Positions 28,503-36,022 of a DNA stretch of 64,000 bases are shown in pieces. The stretch is from contig CADAYD010000002.1 of assembly GCA_902791985.1 (NCBI GenBank), positions 62,001 to 126,000 on the forward strand, written 5' to 3'. The translations under genes were made by a program, and so were the position numbers. How positions within the stretch are numbered: the first letter of the stretch is position 1; every line of letters begins with the position of its first letter. The DNA comes from an uncultured bacterium. Its GTDB lineage: Bacteria; Cyanobacteriota; Vampirovibrionia; Gastranaerophilales; Gastranaerophilaceae. A model generated the notes under the pieces. The model was given only the letters and a program-made list of their open reading frames with translations, did not search any database and was not told the DNA's origin.

Positions 28503-31500
28503 TTATAGATAAATTTTAAGTATTACGGTTGTGCTTTCGTCATTACCCAGACTATTTGGGGCTTTCAAGACTTTTAATGTTTGGTTAACAGATTGTAACA
28601 CTATATTATCAACTTGAGAAGATCCGCTTGATAATAATATTTTTGCCTGCTTAAATGAACCATCTCTGGCAAATAATATGCTGACTCTTATTTGATCAGA
28701 ATAAGTATAATCTGTAGCCAACAATAAATCACTTGATAAACCGGCTTTTAAACTTTTACCTGCTGACTGAAAATACTGTTTAAAATTAGAATCATATGAA
28801 ACATAATCAGGAACTTCCCAGCTAAGTTTTCTTACCGAAATAAATGCAGTAGCAGGTATAGGTTTTGCTGTTTGCGTTTGAGTGCTATCAGCACTTTGCT
28901 TTGCAACATCGGTCTTAACTCTATTTCCTGCATTGGCAGAACCGGTATCATTCATTACAACATTATTATTATTTAGGTTCGTAGTATTCGGAACATCATT
29001 ACCTAAATTATTATTGTTATTAGGAATATCCCCACCTTGGAGTGCCTGATTTGATGCATTCTGAACAGGATTTATATATTTTGATACAGAGAAGAAAATT
29101 ATGCCAACAATTAATAATACAAGCGCTATTCCCCCAACACCAGCATAAATAGGGATTGCGGATTTCGATGTTTCTTTTGTGACTCTAACTTGGTTATCAA
29201 GTACAATACTTTCAGTTGTTTCCTTATTATAGAGCTCCTCTAAATGTTCATTCTCAGTAGGAACATCCGAATTAGAATCTTTATTTATATCAACAAAGAT
29301 CTCACCAACAGCAAGAGATTTGTCACTGATAACTACAGAGTTTTCTTTTACGGACTTTGAATCCATTTCAATTATATCTGTAATACTTTCCTTTGTAACA
29401 TCATCCTCAACAGAAAAATCAACCTCACTATTTTCACTGTTTGCCGCTAAAGTTTCAAAATCTGAAAAATCATCTATAGGATCGAAATTAACTTCAGCAT
29501 TATCTGTTTCTTTTTTACTTAAATTACCAATATCATCAAAACTTACCAACTCAGATTCGGCATTTTGCTGCTTTGGTTCAGCTTTTTCCGCAGGTAACTC
29601 CGTAAGGAAATCTTCCATCGATATTGAATTTTCCGCATTGCCTGATATTTCAGACTCTCCACCAAAATCAGTAGAAAATGGATCAACAGTATAATCAATT
29701 TCCTTTTTATCTTCAACAGCAGTAGTCTCAGGAATATTTTCAAAATCTACCAAATCAGTTACTTCCGGAGCATTTTCATTATTAGAAATAACCTCATCAG
29801 TTGGCGTTTCCGAAGATTCCTCCTCATTTTCTTTTTCTGATTTATCTTCTGTTTCTTCATTGTCAAAATTTAAATCTTCAATATTAACTTCTTCACCTAA
29901 ATCTAAACTGTCAATATCAACCGATTCCTCATTGGATATATCCGAGTCCTTGGAAATACTATCCTCAATAACATCATTATCCGTTGACTCTTGACTAACA
30001 ACATCATCAGGGGGGGTATCAAGAGAATCAGAATTATCTTCGAAATTTAAAGATTCAATTTCTGCCGAATCTAATGACAATTCCTCAGAAAGATCTAAAT
30101 TCTCTATATCAGTAACATCTTCACCGGCATCAAAAGAGGTGTCGAGCTCATCTAATAAATCTGTTTCTTCATTATTAGAAGCAGTATCATTTTCTCCAGA
30201 CGAAGTATTTTCGGACAAATCCTCAATTTTATTTTCCAAATCATCATTTAAAACGGATTCATCCTCATTAGCAACAGGAGTGTCAGCATCAGTACTGATA
30301 TCATTTTGTTCATTAGCCTCAATGTCATCCAATACTATATCAGTAATATCCTCCGCAACATCAGTCTCAACATCAGCCTCAATATCAGATAATACTGCAC
30401 TATCGTCTGATTCAGTCGTTTTTTCTGAAGAATCATCAAAATCTAATTCTAAATCCGTCAGATCAGTATCATCGTAATCATGTGATTTATTTCCGGAAAT
30501 ATCTGTTTCTTCGGCAGTATCATCCAAGGTTTCATTATCAAGACTATCCTCCTCTATCGAAGATTCTTCTGGCATCTCTGACAAAAATCCGTCCATGACA
30601 TTATCTGTCAAATCCAAAACCCCCAAATCAGACTCATCGGAACTTGTATCTAAAACATCCTCTACATCTTGAGATAAATTTTCTTCCGGAATTAAATCTT
30701 CTTCAGGCGCAAAAGTAGTTTCTGCCATTTCAAAACTTGAAGCACCCTCTGAATCAGAAAGAGTTTCATCATCAACAATTTCATCCGTGATATCAGTATT
30801 GGAGTCAAAAATATCTGTATTTTCAACGATTTCATCAGAAATATCTTGAACATCAGAGGAAACATCTTCTAATGAACCATCAACTGACGGAATTTCACTT
30901 TCTTGCTCTGAGCCTTGAGATAAATCTTCTGAATCCATTTCAATATTATCTTCAATAGGTAAATCCTGAATAGCGTCCTGTGCAACATCTCCGGCAACAG
31001 CAGCCAAATCAACCGCTTCCTGAGATGCAACTGCCCCTCCAATCAGACTCAAATCAGTTGCAACGTCAGCAACCGCCCCCACCGAATTTGGATTTTGAAC
31101 TTCATCCAGCATATTATCGCCATTTACATCCCCTATATCTTCAGTTGGAGATAATTCTTCTTTCTGACCATCTTGCTGGAGAGAAAAATCATCACCTGAA
31201 CTGATAAAATCATTCATATCAACAAGCTCGTTTGTCATAGTGTTTTTTACATTTGCTTTATTAATTCGGGCGACATTAAAAGCCAAAGTTTCAAAATTAT
31301 CATACTCAGCTATAGTGTTTCTTAAAGCCTTATTCTTTTGTAATAAGCCAAGAAATTCTTTAAATTCTTCATCTGTCACATCATGATCCGAAACTGAAAT
31401 GGATAATTCTCGTGCTCTTGTCATTTGTTCTTCAGATAAACTTTTTTCAGTTACACCTGAAAAATTGGAGATAAAATCCATTATATCAATAGGAGATTGA

Positions 31501-31949
31501 AGTTTATCCGGTTCAAGGAAATAATAATCTTCATTTGCATTACTAAAATTTATGGCAGAAGGCTCGAAATAACCTAAGAAATTGATTTTTTGGAAATTTT
31601 TATCATATTTCAAAACAACATAAATATCAGGTACAATACCATAATAGAAATGCTTTTTAGGAATAAATATAATATTTTCATCAAAGACTACTCGGACATC
31701 GATATGAATATTATCAAGAATAACATCCGCTATATCTACTTTTTCACATACACGCTTTATTGAATGGATATTGAATAAATTTGTATTTATTAACCCAAAT
31801 TTTTTTAAATATGAAATAAATGCCTCAGCACCAAGTACATTAAAAAATACTCTGTTCATTACGTTTTTATCTATAAAATTAGAAGCCATAAATTGTGCTT
31901 CTGACAAGTTATATTTAGTAATTTCCAAAATTTCAATATAGTTATCCAT
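28503..31949 (-). CDS. large acidic single-pass membrane protein with TonB-like C-terminus
   Basis: The product has 1148 residues. The N-terminal ~160 residues are a folded alpha/beta domain (vague resemblance to cyanobacterial DUF1822; uncertain). Residues ~185-920 are a very acidic Asp/Glu/Ser-rich low-complexity linker. One membrane helix lies near 933-956 (YAGVGGIALVLLIVGIIFF), then an Asn-rich spacer. The final ~110 residues resemble a TonB/TolA C-terminal domain (VSILFARDGSFKQAKILLSS). Start ATG 31949 has AGGAGGG 6 bases upstream; the in-frame start at 31979 has none. The topology puts the long acidic part in the cytoplasm and the TonB-like end outside. First gene of the sigma/AAA/permease operon. 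Confidence 0.8.
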   Translation of the reverse strand: MDNYIEILEITKYNLSEAQFMASNFIDKNVMNRVFFNVLGAEAFISYLKKFGLINTNLFNIHSIKRVCEKVDIADVILDNIHIDVRVVFDENIIFIPKKHFYYGIVPDIYVVLKYDKNFQKINFLGYFEPSAINFSNANEDYYFLEPDKLQSPIDIMDFISNFSGVTEKSLSEEQMTRARELSISVSDHDVTDEEFKEFLGLLQKNKALRNTIAEYDNFETLAFNVARINKANVKNTMTNELVDMNDFISSGDDFSLQQDGQKEELSPTEDIGDVNGDNMLDEVQNPNSVGAVADVATDLSLIGGAVASQEAVDLAAVAGDVAQDAIQDLPIEDNIEMDSEDLSQGSEQESEIPSVDGSLEDVSSDVQDISDEIVENTDIFDSNTDITDEIVDDETLSDSEGASSFEMAETTFAPEEDLIPEENLSQDVEDVLDTSSDESDLGVLDLTDNVMDGFLSEMPEESSIEEDSLDNETLDDTAEETDISGNKSHDYDDTDLTDLELDFDDSSEKTTESDDSAVLSDIEADVETDVAEDITDIVLDDIEANEQNDISTDADTPVANEDESVLNDDLENKIEDLSENTSSGENDTASNNEETDLLDELDTSFDAGEDVTDIENLDLSEELSLDSAEIESLNFEDNSDSLDTPPDDVVSQESTDNDVIEDSISKDSDISNEESVDIDSLDLGEEVNIEDLNFDNEETEDKSEKENEEESSETPTDEVISNNENAPEVTDLVDFENIPETTAVEDKKEIDYTVDPFSTDFGGESEISGNAENSISMEDFLTELPAEKAEPKQQNAESELVSFDDIGNLSKKETDNAEVNFDPIDDFSDFETLAANSENSEVDFSVEDDVTKESITDIIEMDSKSVKENSVVISDKSLAVGEIFVDINKDSNSDVPTENEHLEELYNKETTESIVLDNQVRVTKETSKSAIPIYAGVGGIALVLLIVGIIFFSVSKYINPVQNASNQALQGGDIPNNNNNLGNDVPNTTNLNNNNVVMNDTGSANAGNRVKTDVAKQSADSTQTQTAKPIPATAFISVRKLSWEVPDYVSYDSNFKQYFQSAGKSLKAGLSSDLLLATDYTYSDQIRVSILFARDGSFKQAKILLSSGSSQVDNIVLQSVNQTLKVLKAPNSLGNDESTTVILKIYL

Positions 31950-32114
31950 TACATGCCCTCCTATCAACATAGATGGCATATAATTTTTTTTTATTCCAAA
32001 ATTAATGTAAAATTTTGTAACAATATTAGAAAAAGATAATTTTTTTTGTCAAAATTAATTGGTCATCCGTTTTAATATCTCTAAAAGTAAAAAGTGTGTT
32101 TAAGGAGGTTTCTA

Positions 32115-32531
32115 ATGTCATTAACTGTAAATCCTGTATCTCATGTAAGTTTTCGTGCTCAAGAAGATGTATCATCTAAAAGTGTAGAAGAAATTTTAAG
32201 CCGTCCCGGCATGTGGGCAAAACCGGAAGAAGCGTTAACACCGCAAAAAGCGCCTAAAAAACATTCGTTTTTAAAATTTGTTGCAGGCGCACTAATTACA
32301 GTAGGCGTTGTAGCAGGCGCATTGTATGGTTTAAAAACAAGATGGCCAAAAGTATTTGATGCTGCAAAAAATTTAGAAGGCTTGAAAGGCTTTGAAAAAT
32401 TTAAGGGACTTGCTTCAAAATGGGTAGGAAAAGGCGGCGAATTTGTTGAATCTGCCGTAACAAAAACCGGTGCTTTTTTCAAAGATAATTGGGAAAAATT
32501 AATGAAATTCGTTAAAAGAGAAAAAGCATAA
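32115..32531 (+). CDS. small membrane-associated Lys-rich protein, unknown
   Basis: The 138-residue product has a short N-terminal leader (VNPVSHVSFRAQED), one membrane helix (~57-77, FVAGALITVGVVAGALYG) and an amphipathic Lys-rich tail. No family recognised. AAGGAGG lies 7 bases before ATG 32115, so the longer in-frame start at 32094 is rejected. It has its own terminator. The N-terminal VSFR segment resembles short motifs in the ORFs at 34617 and 44233. Confidence 0.75.
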   Translation: MSLTVNPVSHVSFRAQEDVSSKSVEEILSRPGMWAKPEEALTPQKAPKKHSFLKFVAGALITVGVVAGALYGLKTRWPKVFDAAKNLEGLKGFEKFKGLASKWVGKGGEFVESAVTKTGAFFKDNWEKLMKFVKREKA

Positions 32532-32556
32532 TAAATCAGAAAATAAATTATTAACA

Positions 32557-32584
32557 AAAAGCCTCCTTTTAGGAGGCTTTTTAC
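32557..32584 (+). terminator. intrinsic terminator
   Basis: AAAAGCCTCC(TTTT)AGGAGGCTTTTT stem directly after the gene at 32115-32531. Confidence 0.92.
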
Positions 32585-32586
32585 TA

Positions 32587-32615
32587 TTGGTATATATCAA
32601 TACACATGGTATAAT
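32587..32615 (+). promoter_or_regulatory. promoter of the tail-fibre-like cassette
   Basis: TTGGTA (32587-32592), 17-base spacer, extended -10 TGGTATAAT with TATAAT at 32610-32615. It lies directly after the terminator and 60 bases before the ATG at 32676. Confidence 0.75.
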
Positions 32616-32675
32616 ATTAATGTACTTTATTCAAAATATTTGAGGCACTTATAGAGTTCTGAAAGAAAGGACTTT

Positions 32676-33899
32676 ATGAGTTATACCGTACCATATTCAT
32701 TTGTGCCGGGAACGAAAGCACGAGCACAAGAAGTTAATGCGAATTTTGCATCAATACTGGATTCATTTGACAATATCGACTCAAGAAAAATGGATTTGGA
32801 TTTATCAAATATAACATCTGCCGGCATTGACGTTATTAAGAATAATTCATCAATCCGAAATCTCGGAGAATTAGTAATTTCAGCAACCCCAATAACTGAT
32901 TCAGGTTTACACTTACTGGATGGGGCACTGCTTCAGGGCGGAGGGATATACGATGATTTTGTTAAATACATTAAAGCACTTTATAATGCCGGAACGGCTT
33001 CAAATTGCTTCGCAACAGAAAGCAGCTGGCAATCTTCTGTAAACACATACGGGGAATGTGGGAAATTTGTATATAATGCAACAAATAATACCGTAAGATT
33101 GCCAAAAATAAAAGGCTTTTTGGAATATACAACGAATACTTCGGAACTTGGGAAACTTACTCAGGCCGGATTGCCTAACATTACCGGTTCATATTCCGAT
33201 TCAACGAGCAGAATAGGGAAATTAACCTCTCGCAGCGGAGCAATAACCATAACAACAGCACATAGTATAAACTTTGGAGACGGGGCAAATTCAAGTGAGC
33301 ATGTCAATTCAATAAATTTTGATGCGTCTAAATCATCCCCAATTTATGGTCGTTCATCAACAGTTCAACCTCAAAGCATAAAATATCTTATATACATAGT
33401 TGTTGGCACAATCGAAAAAACAGATATTCAAATAGACTTAGATAATGTTGCAACTGATTTAAACGGAAAAGCAGACAAAGATGGTTCCAATATGAACGCA
33501 TCAGTTAAAAATTTTGATGGTCAATGGGTTAAGGTTAATCAAGCTATAGCAAGTGATGTAAACTTCAATACAGGCGGTTCTGAGATTAAAACATATAGTT
33601 TAGCAAGTTATTTACCTGATGATAACTATACTTATGAGGTACTATTTACTTTAGGCGGACAAACCGCTGCTACAAGTGGTGCAAGTTTTAGCTTTTGTTT
33701 TATTAGTGACCTTGTTACAAATGTATTTGTATGTAGAAATATAGCCCGTTCAAATGCCTATGTAAATGCTTATGGCTCTGCCATTGTACCATTAAAAACA
33801 AGACAAATAAAAGTAGATCAAGTTAATAATACGAGTTATACCCCAACAATGACTACATTAAGAATTTGCGCATACAGACGAGTTGGAACAAATGCATAG
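32676..33899 (+). CDS. phage tail-fibre-like protein
   Basis: The 407-residue product is built like a phage tail fibre or collar protein. An N-terminal attachment-like segment (SYTVPYSFVPGTKARAQEVNANF) leads to a helical part (~30-60), then a domain with SSWQSSVNTYGECGKF and NNTVRLPKIKGFLEY, as in tail-collar (needle) domains. A Gly/Ser-rich region and a beta-rich C-terminal receptor-like domain follow. No signal peptide. GAAAGGA precedes the ATG. The next gene follows by 9 bases. No head, baseplate, integrase or lysis gene is nearby, so it is an isolated cassette. Confidence 0.75.
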   Translation: MSYTVPYSFVPGTKARAQEVNANFASILDSFDNIDSRKMDLDLSNITSAGIDVIKNNSSIRNLGELVISATPITDSGLHLLDGALLQGGGIYDDFVKYIKALYNAGTASNCFATESSWQSSVNTYGECGKFVYNATNNTVRLPKIKGFLEYTTNTSELGKLTQAGLPNITGSYSDSTSRIGKLTSRSGAITITTAHSINFGDGANSSEHVNSINFDASKSSPIYGRSSTVQPQSIKYLIYIVVGTIEKTDIQIDLDNVATDLNGKADKDGSNMNASVKNFDGQWVKVNQAIASDVNFNTGGSEIKTYSLASYLPDDNYTYEVLFTLGGQTAATSGASFSFCFISDLVTNVFVCRNIARSNAYVNAYGSAIVPLKTRQIKVDQVNNTSYTPTMTTLRICAYRRVGTNA

Positions 33900-33908
33900 G
33901 AGGTTAAA

Positions 33909-34421
33909 ATGTATTACGCATATATTGAAAATAACGGAATAAACGGAACAGGACTTGTAGAATGTCTTGATACTAATGTTCAAAATATTGAGATAACAGA
34001 AGAAGCCTATAACAACATTAATCGTTATATTTGGGACGGAACAGAAATAATCCTTGATTCTGATTATGAAGAAAAACAAAAACAAAAAGAACATGAACGT
34101 ATCCAAGAATTATCCATGACGCGTTCAGATTTTTTTGACGGAACAATAAAAGCCTTCGGGACTGATTGCGATGATTTACTAATTATTATAGAAAATATTT
34201 TATCAACATTACAAATAGAAGATCTCGAAAAAAAAGTTGCTATAAATAATTACAAAAATGCACTGAACTTCTATCGCAAACATAATTTATTCAATATACT
34301 TAGTAATGTTGAAATCCCCATTAGAGAAAATTTATCAGTAGCAATTACTTCAGAACAATGGGACAATTTTTTTAATGAAACGGATAAAAAGAATCCGAAT
34401 GCATATAAAGAATTATTATAA
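33909..34421 (+). CDS. tail-fibre-associated protein (assembly/chaperone-like)
   Basis: The 170-residue product follows the fibre gene with AGGAGG in the gap. The N-terminus (MYYAYIENNGINGTGLVECL, ~60 residues) resembles short tail-fibre assembly proteins that sense a residue/value pair. The middle (QELSMTRSDFFDGTIKAFG) is a helical motif often found behind tail-fibre genes. The C-terminus is helical and acidic. Function inferred only from position and shape. A strong terminator follows. Confidence 0.6.
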   Translation: MYYAYIENNGINGTGLVECLDTNVQNIEITEEAYNNINRYIWDGTEIILDSDYEEKQKQKEHERIQELSMTRSDFFDGTIKAFGTDCDDLLIIIENILSTLQIEDLEKKVAINNYKNALNFYRKHNLFNILSNVEIPIRENLSVAITSEQWDNFFNETDKKNPNAYKELL

Positions 34422-34431
34422 AACTTATATT

Positions 34432-34464
34432 ACGGATCATCTGAATACAGATGGTCCGTTTTTC
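34432..34464 (+). terminator. intrinsic terminator of the tail-fibre cassette
   Basis: 12-bp uninterrupted stem (34432-34443 with 34448-34459), AATA loop, then TTTTTC. Confidence 0.93.
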
Positions 34465-34553
34465 TTAGTATTTCTTGAATTTAAAAAAAATATATAAAAA
34501 AGCAATAATACAGATTATTTCAAACAAATTTTAACAAACATTAAAACTTTATA

Positions 34554-34582
34554 TTGACAAAATAACGAAAAAATAATATTAT
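34554..34582 (+). promoter_or_regulatory. near-consensus sigma-70 promoter
   Basis: TTGACA (34554-34559), 17-base spacer, TATTAT (34577-34582). It precedes the 50-residue ORF at 34617 by 34 bases, and it is one of the best -35/-10 pairs I found in the window. Confidence 0.85.
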
Positions 34583-34616
34583 TACTACATAAGTAGTATA
34601 AAGTAAGAGAACAAGC

Positions 34617-34769
34617 ATGAGAGTGGATAGATTAAATATAATAAGCAAAAAAAATATTTCATTTGGCATGTTAATACCTGTGGATATTAACAATGCAAAA
34701 AAGAGACAACACACTATTAATAACAAAGAGAAAACAGACATATTTGAACGCAGTAAACAACAAATTTAA
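34617..34769 (+). CDS. 50-residue basic small protein, unknown
   Basis: A complete ORF (start ATG 34617, stop TAA 34767-34769) encodes a Lys/Arg/Asn-rich peptide without signal peptide or membrane segment. Its N-terminal half includes NISFGMLIPVD. GTAAGAGA lies upstream as a moderate ribosome site. It is bounded by a near-consensus promoter and a terminator at 34808, so it forms a complete tiny transcription unit. It is too short for normal ORF thresholds. Alternatively the unit is a small RNA and the ORF is incidental. Confidence 0.6.
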   Translation: MRVDRLNIISKKNISFGMLIPVDINNAKKRQHTINNKEKTDIFERSKQQI

Positions 34770-34807
34770 AAAAATAATAATATCCTTCTTATAACTACTA
34801 TATGCAC

Positions 34808-34838
34808 AAGACCTCCCTATTAAGAGGTCTTTTATTTT
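34808..34838 (+). terminator. intrinsic terminator of the small unit
   Basis: AAGACCTC (34808-34815) pairs with GAGGTCTT (34824-34831), followed by TTATTTTG. Confidence 0.85.
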
Positions 34839-34849
34839 GAATAATAATC

Positions 34850-34878
34850 TTGATTTTGTAATTCAGTCATGATAGTAT
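34850..34878 (+). promoter_or_regulatory. promoter of tRNA-Gly
   Basis: TTGATT (34850-34855), 17-base spacer, TAGTAT (34873-34878), 21 bases before the tRNA 5' end. Confidence 0.65.
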
Positions 34879-34898
34879 CAAAGTTGTAAAGAGCAGTT

Positions 34899-34973
34899 GC
34901 GGAAGTAGCTCAGTGGTAGAGTACCTGCCTTCCAAGCAGGCTGTCGCGGGTCCGAATCCCGTCTTCCGCTCCA
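34899..34973 (+). tRNA. tRNA-Gly (anticodon TCC)
   Basis: A full cloverleaf is readable: acceptor GCGGAAG/CTTCCGC, D-loop with TAGCTCAGTGGTAGAGTA, anticodon stem CCTGC/GCAGG around loop CTTCCAA (anticodon TCC at 34931-34933), T-loop GGTCCGAATCCC, discriminator T and an encoded CCA end. It reads GGA/GGG-type codons. Confidence 0.97.
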
Positions 34974-34974
34974 T

Positions 34975-35010
34975 AAAAAACCGAAAGATAATCTTTCGGT
35001 TTTTTATTTT
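34975..35010 (+). terminator. intrinsic terminator after tRNA-Gly
   Basis: Stem CCGAAAG/CTTTCGG extended by A6/T6, then ATTTT. Confidence 0.9.
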
Positions 35011-35117
35011 ATTGTTAAGAAATATTAATATTTTTTTTAACTGCGCAATTATAAAAAATAAAAATACTTTATATAGGAGTAGATAGGAAAATTATTATTT
35101 GGAAAGGTAGGTATTTT

Positions 35118-35804
35118 ATGATTAATTCAGTAGGGAAATTAGCAACAATGGGCTTAGTTGGAGGAACAGTCGCGGGAGCATCATTAGTACAACCTAAAAC
35201 AAAAAATGGAGAAAATCTCGCAAACAAATTTAATACAGCATTAAATTTAGGTGCTTTAACAGCAACACCATTTTTAGTAAAAGAATTAATCAAAGCAAAC
35301 CCGCGCACATCTGTAAAGGTTGCGCAAAAAGCAGGCAGCTTAATAGAAAAAGGAATAGAATATGTAACTAAACTTGCCAAAGGCGGCACTGCAAAAAAAG
35401 TAGTTTCGCACGTTAAAAACGTACTTGAAAAAGTTAAAGGAACAAAAATCGGCGGGACAGTTGTAGAAAAAATAGGCTCTGTTGTTAAAAATATAGCCTC
35501 AAATGCTTCCGTACAAAAAGTTGTAACAAAGGCAACACAAGCATTAGAGAAATTTGTACAATCACCTACAACTAAAAAAGGTAAAATCGGCTTAATAGCA
35601 GCAGGAGTTGCATTACTGGCATACGCAGGAATTAAAACGATAACAAAATTTCTCAAAAAAGAAGGCGCTATTGATCAAAAATATGACGACTTACACAAAC
35701 AATATGAAAGAATGGTAGCAATCCACCCTATTATGAATGCTCAAACAGGCGAGCCTATCTCATTTGAAGATTACTGCAAATATGCACAAACATTTGTAAA
35801 ATAG
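35118..35804 (+). CDS. Lys/Ala/Val-rich protein with one C-terminal membrane segment, unknown
   Basis: The 228-residue product has a Gly/Ala N-terminus, amphipathic Lys/Val-rich repeats (~60-150, such as KVAQKAGSLIEKGIEYVTKL and VVTKATQALEKFVQ), a membrane helix (~155-172, IGLIAAGVALLAYAGI) and a small polar C-terminal domain (YERMVAIHPIMNAQ...YCKYAQTF). The composition is like that of the protein at 28-804. GGAAAGGTAGG precedes the ATG. Own terminator follows. Function unknown. Confidence 0.8.
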   Translation: MINSVGKLATMGLVGGTVAGASLVQPKTKNGENLANKFNTALNLGALTATPFLVKELIKANPRTSVKVAQKAGSLIEKGIEYVTKLAKGGTAKKVVSHVKNVLEKVKGTKIGGTVVEKIGSVVKNIASNASVQKVVTKATQALEKFVQSPTTKKGKIGLIAAGVALLAYAGIKTITKFLKKEGAIDQKYDDLHKQYERMVAIHPIMNAQTGEPISFEDYCKYAQTFVK

Positions 35805-35822
35805 ATATAGACCATAATTTAA

Positions 35823-35855
35823 ACGGGATGCAATAAATGTTGCATCCTGTTTTTA
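35823..35855 (+). terminator. intrinsic terminator
   Basis: ACGGGATGCAA (35823-35833) pairs with TTGCATCCTGT (35840-35850, one wobble), followed by T's. Its tail overlaps the last codon of the minus-strand ORF at 35853-36020. Confidence 0.92.
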
Positions 35856-36020
35856 TTTTTTATATGAATAACTAACGTTATAAAATTCCTCTGTTACACC
35901 TATAATTGCCCAACGAATTATTTCACCCTTGCATATAAACGATAATTCTTGTTCAAAATCCAAAACATCTTTATTGAGATTTACGACACCAGACACAACA
36001 GATAACATTAATTTGTCCAT
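35853..36020 (-). CDS. 55-residue protein directly after glmS
   Basis: On the minus strand an ORF begins ATG at 36020, two bases after the glmS stop, and ends TAA at 35853. The product has mixed composition (VSGVVNLNKDVLDFEQELSF, then KGEIIRWAII) typical of a real small folded protein. The only ribosome site is GAGTAAGG immediately at the glmS stop, which suggests translational coupling. No family recognised. Confidence 0.5.
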   Translation of the reverse strand: MDKLMLSVVSGVVNLNKDVLDFEQELSFICKGEIIRWAIIGVTEEFYNVSYSYKK

Positions 36021-36022
36021 CC

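Noticed and set aside
29320..30477. Ser-rich plus-strand ORFs opposite the acidic membrane protein
   Set aside because: Antisense shadows of Asp/Glu-rich codons; composition only, no ribosome site.
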